From contig NC_063013.1 of NCBI RefSeq assembly GCF_020509005.1, positions 2,976,001 through 3,040,000 of the forward strand: a stretch of 64,000 nt of DNA. Direction: 5' to 3'. A program made the position numbers and the translations under genes. The stretch is from Fulvia fulva (Eukaryota > Ascomycota > Dothideomycetes > Mycosphaerellales > Mycosphaerellaceae). Below, piece by piece: positions 1 through 14,200 of the stretch. How positions within the stretch are numbered: position 1 is the stretch's first letter; every line of letters begins with the position of its first letter. The notes beneath the pieces are model-generated. The model was not told where the DNA came from, searched no databases, and saw only the letters and a program-made list of their open reading frames with translations.

Positions 1-3000
1 CGTAGCCTTATAGATTCTACCTCTACCTCTCTCTTTCTTAATTAGAAATTTATACGTAAATATATAACCCCCTTAATCCGTTTAACGAAGAACAGACGAT
101 TAATACTAGGAGATAGATCGGCTATAGCGCGTTATATCATATATATAGCCCTTATAGACGTAGTTATCGGCGGTTATTACGAGTAAATACTATACTACGT
201 TACCGACCTCGAATACGATATAGTCTTTAGACTACCGTAGCTCTCTACGTATAACCTTAATATCTTCTAGGAAACTAGCGAGGTAGCGTTTAGATCTAAC
301 TACTACTTCGGTTACTATCTATATAACAAGACATCGAAAATAGTAAAATCTCTAAACTATATCGGTAGAACGAAATATAGACTAAAGCCCTTTACTAGCG
401 AATTAGTAGGATTTATAGCCGGAGGGGCGGAGCTAAATATGTCCGCTCTAGAGGTAGATAAAGAGATAGATTACTAGGAAGTCTCGTAGCGCGTATAGAA
501 GATATACGCGTACCGGCCTAGGGCCGAGTTCTTCTATATTATGCCTACGGGGCGCGGGGATAACGATAATAACAATAATAGCCTTAAACTAAGCGCGATA
601 GTAGCTAATAACCTAGATTAGTTCTTAAATAAGCAGTTTAACTACAATCCTAAAGAGAAGCTCCCGCCTATATACTACGACATTATAGATACTTTCTTAG
701 TAAAGGACTACGAGGGACTCCTACCTTACCGACTAGACATCGACTACGAGATTTATATTAAATCCGGTAGACCTTAAGAACCGCTATATCGAGAGCTATA
801 CGGACTAGCCGAGAAGGAGAATGAAGCCGTTAAGAAATAGTTACTCGAATAGACTTTAGAAGGTTAGGTATATAAGGCCGGTTAGAAAACAAGCTAGTCA
901 CCGGCACCGGTATTAGTAGTAAGAAAGCCTAGAGGAGGGCTACGAGTATATATTAACTACCGTAGGCTAAACGCTATTACTATTAAGAATCGCTATCCTA
1001 TTCTATTAATATAGGAAACGCTTAACCGTAAATACGAAAGGAAGTACTTTATAAAACTAGATATTGTAGTAGCCTTTAATAAGTTACGTATCGCGGAAGG
1101 GCACGAGTAGCTAATAGCTTTCGTAATACGCTACGGTATATACGAATGCCTCGTATTACCGTTCGGCCTCTATAACGGACCCGTAACCTTTTAGTTATAT
1201 ATTAATAAGGTTCTATAAGAACATCTAGATAACTTTGTGTTAGTATATCTAGATAACGTCCTTATCTTTAGAGATACTCTAGAGGAACACGTCGAATACG
1301 TACGAAAGGTATTAATTAAGCTACGAGATACCGGGCTTACTATTAATATCTATAAGTCCGAGTTCTACTAGGAACGTATAAAATATCTAGGCCTTATTAT
1401 TACACCCTAGGGCATCGAGATAGACCCGGGGAAATTGGAATGTATATAGACCGAGGAAGTACTAACTAATCTTAAGGATATCTAAGCCTTCCTAGGCTTC
1501 GCGGACTTCTACTATAGGTTTATCGAGGCCTTATCTCGTATTACATCCCTATTAACTAACCTAACAAAGTTAGATAGGCCTAGTAATCATAAGAACCGTA
1601 GAATTAACTAGACTAATAATTGCTAGAGGGCATTCGAGGCGTTAAAAGTAGCGTTTAGTAAGGCGGGTATACTAGTATACTATATACCGGGTAGGTAGAC
1701 CGTCGTTAAGACTAACTCCTTAGACTTTATTAATATAGGTATGCTCTTAGAATACGACGAGTAGGGAGTGTTATGTCCTATAGCTTTCTATTCGAAGAAG
1801 CTAAGCCCCTAGGAGTATAATTACGAGATCTATAATAAGGAACTCCTCGCGATTATTAAAGTATTCGAAGAGTAGCGCCCGGAGCTTACTTACGAAGTAG
1901 ACGAGGACAGCGATCTAGTTAAAGTGTTTATAGACTATAAGAACCTCGAATATTTTATAACTACGAAGTAGCTAAATCGCCGATAAGCGCGATAGGTAGA
2001 ATTTCTATTACAATTTAACTTCTAGATTATATACCGCCTAGGTATATAAGGAACGAAGCTAGATAGCCTAACAAGACGTAGCTAGGACCTTCCGTAGGGG
2101 GTGGACGATCCGAGAAATTAGTACTAGTATTAGACATTGCTTCCGCTAGAGCGATTCCTTAAGATCGACTCTATACGAGCTACTATCGAAGATACGCCCG
2201 AGGAAGAAGAGACGACTCCTCTAAATCCTAAAGCAATCGAGTTTATTCTAGAACTAGAACAGGTACTATAAACATAGCTAGTACTAGCTTAGGAAGTATA
2301 GACTATAAAAAAAGCCGAAGTCGAAGCTAAACTCGAGTACCGTATAACGACTACTTACGCCCTAGACTAAGAACTTAAGGCGGTAATTAAGATACTACGG
2401 AAAGATAGTACTATCCCTCTACTCTTATAGAAGGCGAAGATACACCCTACGTACTATAAGGTAGATAGTAACATATTGTATATACAAAACTAGTACGATA
2501 GTTAGAGCCTATAGGTACCTAATAACTAGGCCCTACGGACTCGGCTTATTAGAATAAATCATAACGCTCTAGTAGTAGGATATCTAGGACGAGCTCGAAC
2601 CTATAAACTCGTAGCACGAGAATTCTATTAGCCTAGCTTAGTAAGATTAGTACGTAGATATACCGCGAATTACCGTATATACCGTACGACGAAATCTCTA
2701 TACTCCTAGCTACCTAGATTATTATACCTACTTTTAGTACCGGACCGACCTTAGAGATATATCGCGGTAGACTTCGTAGTCGGACTTCCTAATAGTACCC
2801 TCGATAGTATAACCTATAATAACATTATAACCGTAATAGATAGGCTAACGAAGGAAGTCGAGCTAAATCCGATCGGAGCAATAACTATATAGAATACGGC
2901 AAGACTTTTCCTTAAGTATATATTCTTCCGACGCGGATTTCCTAATACTATTACTTTAGACCGCGGTAAACAATAGGTTACTACCTTTTAGAAGAAACTT

Positions 3001-4184
3001 TGTAAGATACTTCGTATAAGTCGTAACCTAAGTTCTTTATACTACCTAGAAACTAATAGATAGTCGGAACGTACTAACTAAGCAATAGAATAGTATCTCC
3101 GTATCTTTACTAACGAGGTATAAGATAACTAGGCAAAATAGCTTTGTCTAGCTTAGTTCGCGATCAATGATACCTTTCTAAAACTACTAGTATGTCGCTA
3201 TTCTACGCTACTTTAGGCTATAACCCTAAGTTTATAGAGCGCGTAGACCTAAGCGCTAGAAAAGAGGGAGGACTAACTACTTTCTAGCGACTAGATACGC
3301 GATCGGCTAAAGCCTTTATACGCCGGATTTACGACCTTTATAAGTACCTTTAAGAAAATATACGGATGTTATAAGCTCTCTAAGCTAAAGTAGTAAACCG
3401 CTACTAAAGTATCCCTCTAGACTATAAAGTAGGTAGCTAGGTATACCTAAGCACTAAGAACATCCGTACGACTCGACTATCTAAGAAGCTCGATAAAAGA
3501 TACGCTAGCCCGTACTAGATTATAGAAGTTATACTAGCTAAGCTCTTATATAAACTGAGATTATCGGACGCTATAGTAGGACTCGATAACTACTTTTACA
3601 CCTCGTTACTTTAGCGAGCCGATCATCCCGACTTCCTACTACTCGAAGGCTAGTATCTAGTACTACTACCGCCGATAACTATCGAGCCCGATACTACCGA
3701 AGCCGATATAGTCGCTAATATAGTCGTAACACCTATATATATAGAAGGTAGAGAAGATCTTAGATATATATACCCGTAAGCGAGTAGGCAAAGTGAAGAA
3801 GGGGTAGAAGCGTAAAGTAGACACTTAGTACAAGGTAAAATAGCTTAGATATTAGAATAAGGAGGATAGTAAGACCTAGTAACCGGCTAAGAATATGTTT
3901 AAATACGCGGCCGCCGCTATTATAGACTCTTACTATAACCGGGCGGAGTTGTCCACGCCTATAGGCTTCGTAGCTCTATCTAATTAGGTCCCCCTAAGCA
4001 TTTCTCGAAGGGAGCCGGTCGCGGATAGGCTAGTTATAGATAGACTAGATATAGATATATTACTAGACGATAAAAAGGTATTAGAGGATAATTAGACTTT
4101 CGTACGGTTATAGAGTAGTACGGGTAAGTGGCCGTATAAGATAGATAACGCTTAGAGGACTAAGACGCGTTTTAAGAGGGGGGG
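1..4184 (+). mobile_element. Gypsy-1: RIP-mutated Ty3/gypsy chromovirus, pol region (5' end outside window)
   Basis: Decayed LTR-retrotransposon polyprotein. Frame 1 can be followed for about 2 kb with stop codons but no evident frameshift. In order: the end of an aspartic protease (LIDSTS near base 10), reverse transcriptase with [14 protein letters not shown] (about 930-980) and a YLDN box at 1246-1257 (the usual YLDD changed by a TG-to-TA type mutation), RNase H with DYKNLEYF (about 1930), an integrase zinc region (about 2560-2680) whose His and Cys codons have partly become Tyr, and the integrase core (VDFVVGLP near 2770, LDRG near 2955). A chromodomain-like stretch (YKVK, then about 60 bases on PAKN) lies at about 3800-3905. 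A purine tract (aagagggggg, 4174-4184) abuts the 3' LTR. Almost all stops are TAG or TAA, as expected when CAG and CAA lose their first base to RIP. Not functional. Confidence 0.88.
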
Positions 4185-4560
4185 TACTATTACGGGTAGC
4201 CCGCGACCCCTTACTATAGCTACGTCGGCCCGGGTGAACCGCGGACCTTCCGTGTCGGGTAAGCGCGGCTTAGCTTTACTTTATAACTTCGCCACGCCTC
4301 GCGCTCCTCTTTTATAGCTTCGTAGAACAATAACTCTCTTATTCGGACCCTACGGTACGCGCGCCCTTATACTACTTACTATTATTAAAGCTTTCAAAGA
4401 ATAGAGACCTAAGCTTATAGTGGGTAATATCGATAAGAAATCCGACTTCGAAAACTTATAAGATCCGAGCGGCCGCCCTATACTCGAATATATATATATA
4501 CTGTTCATTATACTATTATAGAGCCTATTAGCCTATATAGCTATACTACCTACTTCTAGT
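4185..4560 (+). repeat. 3' LTR of Gypsy-1 (right end approximate)
   Basis: The LTR starts right after the polypurine tract with TACTATTACGGG, a RIPped form of a TG start. It is GC-richer at first (CCGCGACCCC, GGCCCGGGTG) and then AT-rich. The right boundary cannot be fixed because the partner LTR is outside the window. Confidence 0.55.
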
Positions 4561-4689
4561 TATAAAGGGGAAACTCGTATTATAGAGTAAAAACCCCCTC
4601 TCCTCTCCTATATATTCTTAACCTTACCTTCTTTTGTATTTCCCTTATTAAGGGTATACTAGTATTATAGGCCTGCCCTAATAACTACC

Positions 4690-7600
4690 CTATCTACACC
4701 CCCTTGACCTCCCGCCTCTTCTCTATCTACTCCTCCGTCTCGCTAGCTAGCGCGAACTGTTTAAGAAAGCCCTACTATAGTATCTACTATACTATCTGTT
4801 TTACGTCTCGCTTGTCCGTTACGATTGACTAGTAGTCACGTCTTACTACCTTAGCTCTCTACTAGCTTCGTCCTTCTACCTATTACGGGCACCGTAGTAT
4901 TATATACTCCGGGTTCTATAACGGGTAGTTATACTAGTATACTAGGCTATATACGTCCGGGACTTTCCTTCTATATAGGTAGGCCCTTAACCCAATATAT
5001 TCGGACCTAATCTATATCGCGATACTTACTTCGGCTCTTATTAGGTCACGGTAGAGTAGGTAGTTATGTCTCTAGAAGGGGCGTAAGGCTAGGGGTCCTC
5101 GATTTAGTAGAGGATTCTCTTTCTATTCCTATTCCTAAAGGTAGCCCGTTACCTACTCTACGAGGCTTTATATCTTTGCCTTATTACCCTTTTTCCTCCG
5201 TACCTTTTCCTCCTCCTCCTTCCTCTCTATCTACTCCTAGGTTCGCTTAACGACTTTAAACGTACGTAGGTCGTCTTACTTTTAGCTTTAACGTACCCTA
5301 AGGCAAGGCAGTCGGTCGTACCTCCTAGCGATCTTCTCCGTAGAGTCCCGAATAGCTTGTTATACTAGATAATCCGCCGTCTTCCTAGCGTATTAGATCC
5401 TCATTCCCTTAATATAATGTTTAATCGGGGGGGACCCTGTCTCTACCTCCGCTACTCTCGTTAGCGTTATCTTATAGGCTCCTAGTATCCGTCTAAGGTT
5501 CGCGGCCTACGTCCGGTTTAGGGGTCCCTCTATCCGCTTCGGGATCGGTTTACCTACTCCTCCTATCCCCTATATCTAGGCTCTATAGAGTATTACTAGT
5601 TTTACGATCGTCTTATATATAACCCTTACCTTACTAAGCGTAGCTCCCTATATTAACGTTATGAGTCTAGTTATTATAGCCTCGTAAACCTAGGCTCTGT
5701 TCTAGGCTTTCCTAATCTAGGGGTTCTAGCTAAGCTTAGGGTCTAGCTAGATTCCTAGGACTCGTAATTCGGGAGAGGGCTTCGTTACGTAACCCTAGAT
5801 AGTTACCGTTACTTATATATTATAGTAGGTTCTTGCCTTACTAAAGTGGATAAGCTAGTACTTTCCCGGGGCGAAACGGGCGCCGTATCGACGTACCTAT
5901 TCCTCGTATACCTCGTGTCTTTCTATAAGTAGCCGGTAGTTTTCTTCGGTCGTCGTTAACTAGGCTAGGATATTCGTATCGTCGACGAACCCCAAGGCCG
6001 ACGTTTATAGTGAGGTGAGTAGTAGGATTAGGTCCGCTATAAAGATTAGGAAGAGGATCGGGAAAAGTATTAAGCCCTAGGGGATCCCGCATTCTATATA
6101 TATAAGGTTGCCCTCCGTACGCTTCCTAAGGACAATCTATATTATTCTCTCCTTAAGGAAGGAGTTTACGAAACTTATTACCTACCGCGGGATTCCTTTT
6201 TGCCGTAGGATATAGAGGAGTCGCTCGTAGGAGACGTTATCGAATGCCCCTAAGATATCGAGAGATAATAGTAATATAACCCTATTCCGTCTATAGTACT
6301 AGAGAGTATAAATCTGTTCGGTAATAAGCTCTATAGCCGTTAGGGTAGATCGTTTGCTCCTACTACCTATCTATATCTCTAGGAGTAGGTTGTTGTCCTC
6401 GACGAGCTATATAATTCTTCTTACTACGACCTTCTCTAGTATCTTTCTAATTGTATTTAGGACTACGATCGGCCTATAGGACTTTAGCTTTATGTAGTCT
6501 TCCTTCTATAGCTTCTTTAGGACGACTATAAGGGACTGCCTAAATGGCCGTAGGTAGTACCCCTTACGTAGGCAAGCCGTAAATAGTTCGGCAAGGTATA
6601 GGGCGACTTCTTCTTTATATTCTTTAAGGAGGAGGTTTAGGATTCCGTCGGGTCCCGGGGCCTTACGGCCCTTTAGCTTTCCTATAATCTCCTTTATCTC
6701 CTCCTCGCCTACTATCTAGTATATATCGAGTGGCTCCGGGTAGATCGTTCCCTCTATATCCGTTAGGTCGGCCGTTAACTATATCGTAAAGAAGTAGTCG
6801 CCGAACGCCTTCGCCTTCCCTTCTAGCGTTGTCTATATTATACCTATTATATCCTAGATTAGGGGGAAGTATAGTGTCCTGTCCCCGTCTCCGGCCCTTA
6901 CCTACTTTATAAGCTGCTATATCTACTCCGGGTTCTCTATTATAAGACCTATAGTTACCCTCTAGTCTTATCGCTTGTCTTGTCGTATTTAGGCCTTCTT
7001 TGCCTGACTTACTTCCTAGTACTCGTCCTACGCTTCTTAGCTTTGCTCCTTTGTCTATTTTCGCCTTACCCTCCTTACGTCCTTAACTTTAGCTAAGTAC
7101 TCTAGGGTCTAGAAGGGCTTCTAGTGCTTCGAGGGCCTTAGTTCTAGTATATGTTCCTCGGCCGCCTACTATATCGTCGTTGTTATCTGTTCTACCGTAC
7201 TATTAAGCTCGGCTTCCGTCTCCCCGATACTAGTATTATTTAGGTACTATTTAAGTAGATTCCGGATCTCCTCCTAGGGAGCTTTTTTCTAGTTAAGGCG
7301 CTTTTTACCCCGGAGCTCCTCTTCTATCCCCGTCGCTATCGTTGTCTAGATAGGGATGTGGTCTGACCCTACCTCTAGGGTAAGGTTAGGTCTATACTCT
7401 ACTAGCCTTATTACTACGTCCCTCGATAGAAAGTATAGGTCGATAGTACTCGCGCTTATTCTTACCTTCTACGTCTCTATTCCCTTTAGGGTTACGAGCT
7501 CTATATCCCTACTTTCCGTGATCTCTAGGAGCTTACCTCCTAGATATACGTAAGGGGGAGGTGAATTCTAGACCCTACGTTAGGTAGTAGAGGTTGAAGT

Positions 7601-9600
7601 CGCCTAGGAGGATATAGTTTATATCCCCTTAGTCGAGTACCTAGTCAAGTCGTACTAGCGTACCGAGGTCTCTACTCGTTCTTCCCTAAGGAGGAGGGTT
7701 ATAGACGTTATATATCCGGATAGGTCCTTGACTCGTAGTGATTTAGATAGTCGTAATGTCTCCTTAACTCCCTTCCGGGTACGAGATTACCTTCTAGGCG
7801 TCCGTACGTAATACTTTATAAACGTATATATATGTCCTTAGGGTATAGCCTATGCCTCCCTCGATAGCTATATAGTACCGTAGGTCGGTATAGGTAGTAG
7901 GTCTTCGAGTATATAGGTTTAGCTATAGCTCTTATATCGCTACGATGTAATACCTTTAGTCGTCGAGTTCCTAGAGGAAGTAGAGTTGAACCTTATCCTT
8001 ACTTTTATTAACGTTATACTATATAATAGTAAGGTTGGCTTATATTAGTATTACGGACTAGCTAGGATAAGGTCTATTAGGGTGCTCGTTAGCTATATAG
8101 CTCCTTTGTTTATCGCGCTATCCTATTAGGTTAGTTAGCGTTCGGTCGTTAGGGGGTACCCGAAGATTCGTATCTATCTAGCTTTATTTGCCGCCCTCTA
8201 TAGCCCCCTTAGGCGTCCCGGCGGTAGGTAAGTGCTCTACTATATATTTTATATTGCTTCGTCTATCCTTTTCCTCTTTACGGCCTCGAATCCTCTATAC
8301 TAGGAATTACCGAGCGTTAGTATAGAGTACCTCGCCGGAGTTATTACCCTAGCCTAGCGGGCCTTTTCTTACGCTACTATCCTTATAGGGCATTAGTTCG
8401 AGTATACCGGGTGTTTACGGCCGTAGTACGCGTACCTCGATTCCTCCCGTAGGTATTATTTCCCCTAATACGGTCCTACGTAGTATAGGTACTTAGGGGT
8501 CTTCTCGGTACACTTTAGCGCGATATGGCCGTATTATTAGTAGTTGAAGCATTAGAGCACTCTATAGCTACTCTTATATATCTCCGTATCGAGGCGTTTA
8601 TATTACTAGAATAGTCCTCCTTCTAGGACCTAGTTTGCTTATTCCGCGGTAGCTATCTAGACGATTAGAGAGGAGTACGTCTTAGTAGCTTCGACGTTCT
8701 TGTTTAGCTACGCTACTTTAGTAAAGCGTACTCCCGGTAAGGTGTTCTAGTTCTATATCTAGAGTAGGACGAGGTCGTTCTCTACCCTAAAGGTCCTTAG
8801 TACCCTATAGGCTATTACCGTGAACTACTAGTAAGAGACCTTTACCGACCTCGCTACCTTGACTATCTAGTCCTTAAGGGTCTCGAGCTTTTATCGGTCT
8901 GTCTCCTATACTATAAAGAGGCGTATTACTCCTCTAGGCTCGATTTTGGCTCCTACTATCTCCTTCTAGCCAATCCTATCTACTAGCTCCTTACTTATTA
9001 GGCCCTCTAGCTCTCGCTTCTCCTCCGGGTCCGTAACGTATACCCTAATAGCGTTGTTTGTCCTTTAGGTCCGTAGGTTAGGGGAGCTAGCTACTACGTT
9101 TGCCTATATAGGAGTATACTAGGTAGTAGCTTTCTATATTATCTACTATATTACTTTCGGGATCTAATGTTCGAGTACCTTAAGGGCTCCGAGGAGTTAG
9201 GCGATCGTGTTCTTATACGCCCTAGCTAGGCGCTTATCTACTTCGAGTATCTCTTAAGCCTCTTTATAGAGGTCCTTCTATATAGAGGTTTAGTTAACCT
9301 AGAGGGGAGGCTTACCCTATATTTATAGTCGCGGTTACTATAGCTATTACTAGTTTAGCTATTGTTACTAGCCGTGTTATTACTAGCTTAGTTGTAGTAT
9401 ACTTTATGTCTGTTTTTAGTAGGCGTAGGTTTCCCTTATAAGTTACTTAATACTCGCTAGCTAGGCTTCTAGTCTAGAGTCTATATCTCTCGTTCGCCTT
9501 CCCCTTTTCGAGAGGACTAGCGGGCGGCCGTTTAGGTTATAGCGTAAGGTCTTATAAGTGTTCTATATATTACGCGAGCTGTATACGTTAAGGGTATATA
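4690..9600 (-). mobile_element. LINE-1: RIP-mutated Tad-like non-LTR retrotransposon
   Basis: Decayed non-LTR retrotransposon read right to left, ends approximate. The reverse-transcriptase signature GFVDDTNILA is on the - strand around 5965-5990, with FVDD at 5978-5989. It is the same signature as in the two other LINEs of the window (14790-14801 and 50057-50068). The endonuclease and ORF1 parts lie to the right (about 6900-9550); a Cys-rich stretch near 8450-8550 fits an ORF1 zinc knuckle. Nearly all CpA and TpG are lost and stops are TAG/TAA. No clear simple-repeat tail or target duplication was found, so the limits may be off by a few hundred bases. The many short open frames inside are by-products of RIP. 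Confidence 0.8.
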
Positions 9601-9699
9601 GTAGGTTTGTAGTGAATTGCTAGTATAGCTTATGATCCAAGTCAGGTAATGTTCTATCTAAGTTTCGGCTAGTCTAGAAGGGGGCTTAGGGCCGTAGCT

Positions 9700-11290
9700 A
9701 AGCTACGGGGTGACTAGAACCTCGAAACAGGCTAGCTTTAGAGCTGTATATCTCGATAGGCATCCGGTACGGACAGTTACTTTATACGTTCCTAAGTTAC
9801 TCTCGATACGCGCTATCGAATACGCCGAATTTAGTAATAAAGTCTATCGGTCGCTACTACTATATAATCTAGGTATAAATACTCGTATATAGCAACTATA
9901 AGAACCTCGAGTACTTTATAAGTTTAAAATAGCTAAATTGTCGATAAGCGAGATAGACCGAGTTCCTATTATAATTCTTCTTTAAGATCGTATATAAACT
10001 AGGCGTATAAGGGGTAAAGCTAGATAGTCTTATACGACGCTCTTAGGATATAATTCTATAAAACAAGTCCTACCCGAGGTATACTTAATAGGACTAGATC
10101 CTACTAAAACTAGAGCACTTCCTTTTAGTCTCTATAAGTACGATTCTCCGACTGTCTTCCTTAGAAGTAGGAGTAGTCGTAGATAAATAACTAGCTACCG
10201 ATATTAGTAAGTTATATAAACAAGAAGATACGATAGAGGCTACGACTTAGCTAGTAGCCGGTAAGCCCGTTAAGCTCCTTCGTAAGAATAAGATCGACGA
10301 CAAATATATAATACTAATCGATAGTATAATCTATATTAAGAACCGATAAAGCGGATATAGCCTTTTTATCCCGCCTATAGACGATAAAGAGAACACTATC
10401 TATATACGTATTATTAAAGCCTTCTACGATACGCTAGTAGTAGGACACCTAGGAAAGACTACTACGAGTAGATTAGTATTACGGTACTATATATAGCCTC
10501 GAATAACTCGTTTTATTAGGCCCTTCGTACGCGCCTATTAGATATACCGTAATAGCCGTAGTATTTATAAGCCTTAACACGGGCTACTTATACCGCTACT
10601 AGTTCTATTCGATACTTAGGACGATATTGTAATAGACTTTATAGTCGATCTACCCCTCGCGAGGTATACGGTAGATAGCTAGATCTACGAGAACGTACTT
10701 ATAGTTACGGACCGCTTAGGGAAGGAGCGATATTATATTTCTATCCTCGAGATAATAGCCGAGTATATCGCCTATATCTATATTAAGTATATCTTTTTAC
10801 GCTACGGCCTACCGCAGACAATTATATTAGACCGCGGGCTCTAGTAGATCTCCGCCTTTTAGGGGCGGCTCTATAAGCTACTATAGATCAAACGGAAGAT
10901 CTTAACGGGTTACTATCTAGAGACCGATAGTTGAAGCGAGAATACGAACAAGATAATAGAATAATATTTACGCGTATTTATTAGCTATATATAGGACGAT
11001 TAGTTAGATTAGTTACCTCTCGTAGAGTTTACCGCTAACGACTACGTCTCTAAGACTATAGGAGTAAGCCCGTTTATAGTAAATATCGGTAAGAACCTAC
11101 GATACGCTAATACTAAACTTAACCTACTATAAGTATTACTACTATATAAGTAATATTCACAACAGCTTATTCTACTAGGGAATACGTTTTAGCCCTTAAT
11201 CGACAGCCCTTATTAAGACGAGCAATCTGCTTAAGTAGTAGGGACCCGCCTACGCTAGCGGCGGCGTAATCGTAACACAAAAAACCCTAA
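9700..11290 (+). mobile_element. Gypsy-2: RIP-mutated Ty3/gypsy fragment (RNase H end and integrase)
   Basis: Pol fragment. NLEYF at about 9903 marks the end of RNase H. The integrase zinc-binding region follows (VGHLGKTT near 10440), then the core: first Asp in DIVIDFIVDLP (about 10625), second Asp in LDRGL (about 10830), Glu in ETDS (about 10920). Stops are TAG/TAA. The short open frame at 9710-9892 lies just upstream of the RNase H stretch and I do not recognise it. No LTR was found; the fragment ends where LINE-2 begins, so it is probably truncated by that insertion. Confidence 0.75.
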
Positions 11291-11299
11291 AACCGAGGT

Positions 11300-14200
11300 C
11301 CCTTTCCCCTAAAGGCAGACCCTAGAATTGCGGAGTTACGGAGGACAACTACCTAATTAGGAAGCGCGACCCCGAATAATAGCGAAGGATAGTAACTAAC
11401 GAGAGCTATAGCCTTACGAACATTCTATACTAAGAGTCAAACCGGGGAACAAACTAAGAAAAAACCTAGGACATAAGCTAAGGCCTACTATATAGAAAGT
11501 AGAGGCTATCGACAAACAATATAGCGTAGACGACCCTATATACGGAGGCGGAGAACTTACTAGGGGATAACGAACACCTAGCCCGGGCATATAAGAATAC
11601 TATAGCACAGCTACTAGGAGCGCTAAAAGCGCTATTATACCAAATCCCGAAGACAATCTAACAAGTAATACAGAAGGCAGCCTAGAAACTAACTATATAG
11701 GCAATAGTAGTAGTAGGTAAGAATTAACCCCCTCCGAAGGCAAGCAAGGCGGTACGCCTATATATTACTAATCTAGCGGAGAAACAAGAAATCGTAGCCC
11801 TAATAAGCAAGGAGATTGTCGACAGAATCGGCCAAAAGGAGGTAGTTAGGGCGAGGGTAGAGGCAATAGGCGTAGTAAGACTCTTTACCGTATAAGAGTC
11901 TAATAGACGAAAGCTAGAGACCTATAAAGAGTAGACTACTAAAGTCGCGAAGTCGGCACGAGTCTCCTACTAATAGTATACCGTCATCGCCTACGGGGTC
12001 CCTAGGACATTTAAGGTCGAAGACCTTCCCTACCTCTAAGTATAGAACTAGAACACCTCTCTAGGAGTACGACTAACGAAGGCGGTATAGCTATACAAGA
12101 TAGTAGACCGAGAAAAGACGTATTTATTGCTTATTATTTAGGTAGAGATAGCGGAATAAGCTAACTAGATACTAGATAATAGGCTATTCTAGAACTACGA
12201 GAGAATAGACACGGAGATCTATTAGAGTAGCTATAGGGTACTATAATGCTTCTAATGCTAATAGTACGGTTATATAGCCCTAAAATACGGGGAGAAGACC
12301 CTAAGGTGTCCTTACTACGTAGGCCTATACTAGGGAAGGGAATGCCTAAAAAAGGAGAGTAGGTACGTATACTACGGTAGAAGGTACCTAGCGTATTTAA
12401 GCTAATGCCCGGCTAGAATAGTAGTATAAGAACGAGCGAGACAAGCAAGGATCTCTATACTAGCTAGGTACCCCTAACGACAGTAGGAGGGACCTACCGT
12501 ATATAAGGGCTTCGAGCCGAGTAAAAGGAAGAGGGCAGAAGAGACGAATAAGGGAACCTAACCGTAAACGTATCTACCTCCCGGTAGGCCTCGACACCTT
12601 AACCGGGCTACTAACGAACTAGGCTAAATACGAATCTTTAGGGCGCCCTAGTAGCCCTAGGGCTAGCCGGATAGCGAGATATAGGCTTAGGAGACATAGT
12701 AGGTCAGCACGGAAATGGACCTTACGGATAACGAATAATACTATACGACGACATTACTATCGTATAGTATAACGTAAACAAAAGTAGGGACAAGGTCTAG
12801 CGCTACTTTATATAAGAGCTAGACCCGCTACGGTACTACGTTATTACGGTATAGGAACTATAGATCAACCCCTACGTAGGACTCCTAGCTACTTATAATG
12901 ACTAGAGATACTATACCGTAATCGCGGGCTAACGAGGCGTTATCCCGAGGACATATATATACGTAAGCAAGACTATAGACCTTGAGTCGTAGAAGGTTAT
13001 ACTACCGTAGTAGGGTAACCTAGGAGACATAACATTAATCTAGATCGACACGACATAAGGCCCTATCTAGATCTATAACGTTTATAACCCGCTACCGCGG
13101 GGTCGGACGAGTAGAGAACTAGGAACCCTCGCCTACCTAGAGCGGACCCTAAGCTAAGACACGAAGTAAGTACTCCTCGGCGACTTCAACCTCTACTACC
13201 TATAGTAGGGACTCGAATTCACTCCCCTACACGCGTTTCTAGGGGGGAAGCTACTAGATATAACCGTACGCTACGGAATAGCCTTAGTAATACTAAAGGG
13301 AACAGAGACGTAGAAGGCCCGTACTAGTATAAGCACGATCGACCTATACTTCCTATTACGAGAACTTAAAGAGAGACTAGTCTAATGCCGACCGAACTAC
13401 GCGCTAGAAGCCTCCTTAGACTATATCCCTATCTAAACGACGCTAGGGGTGAAGGCGATAGAGGAGCTAGTAAACGAACTACGCCGTAACAAGAAGAAGG
13501 CACGCTAGGACGATATAAGAGGCTTCCTAATAGCGAACCTATTATAGTATAGAGAACTCGAGACGACAGCTTAGCTAGATCAACTAGCGGAACAGATTAC
13601 CTCGGTTATATAGTAAGCAGCGGAATAATACACGCCGTTACTCCGGCCCTTAACGTAGTAGAAGGCCTTCTAGACCCCTAAATACTCTACGAAGGTAAGG
13701 GAGGCTAGAAGGGTAAGGCGACAGTGGACGAAGGAGCACACCTAAGAGACGTAGGAGCAATACTACTACGCGACACAAGAGAAGAAGGCACAGATAAGAC
13801 GTGATAAGCTATAGGACTAGAGAGCGACGATCGGGCTCGTTATAGAAAACCCGGAATAGATATAGAGACTTACTAGATAGGTACGACTACCTAAAGAGCA
13901 ACAAGCCCCTTACTTCCCCCTAATCGTAGACCGCGAATGGATTGCCTAGGATACGCCCCGGGGCAAGGCAAAAGCGTTAGCCGACCATTTCTTTTCGACG
14001 TAAGTAGAGGCAGACCTTACGGACATCGACCCGAGTATATACCCGGAACCCCTAGACATAGATTAGGCGGTTAGCTCTAATATAGTAATAGGAGTCATAA
14101 GTAAGCTAAAAGGACGAAAAGCCCTAGGCCTAGATAGGATACTAAACGTACTGCTAAAAGAGTATAGAGAAGAGATTGCGCCGAGCCTTATAAACCTATT

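Noticed and set aside
5841..6092. 83-codon frame as a gene
   Set aside because: It overlaps the LINE-1 reverse transcriptase in the wrong frame.
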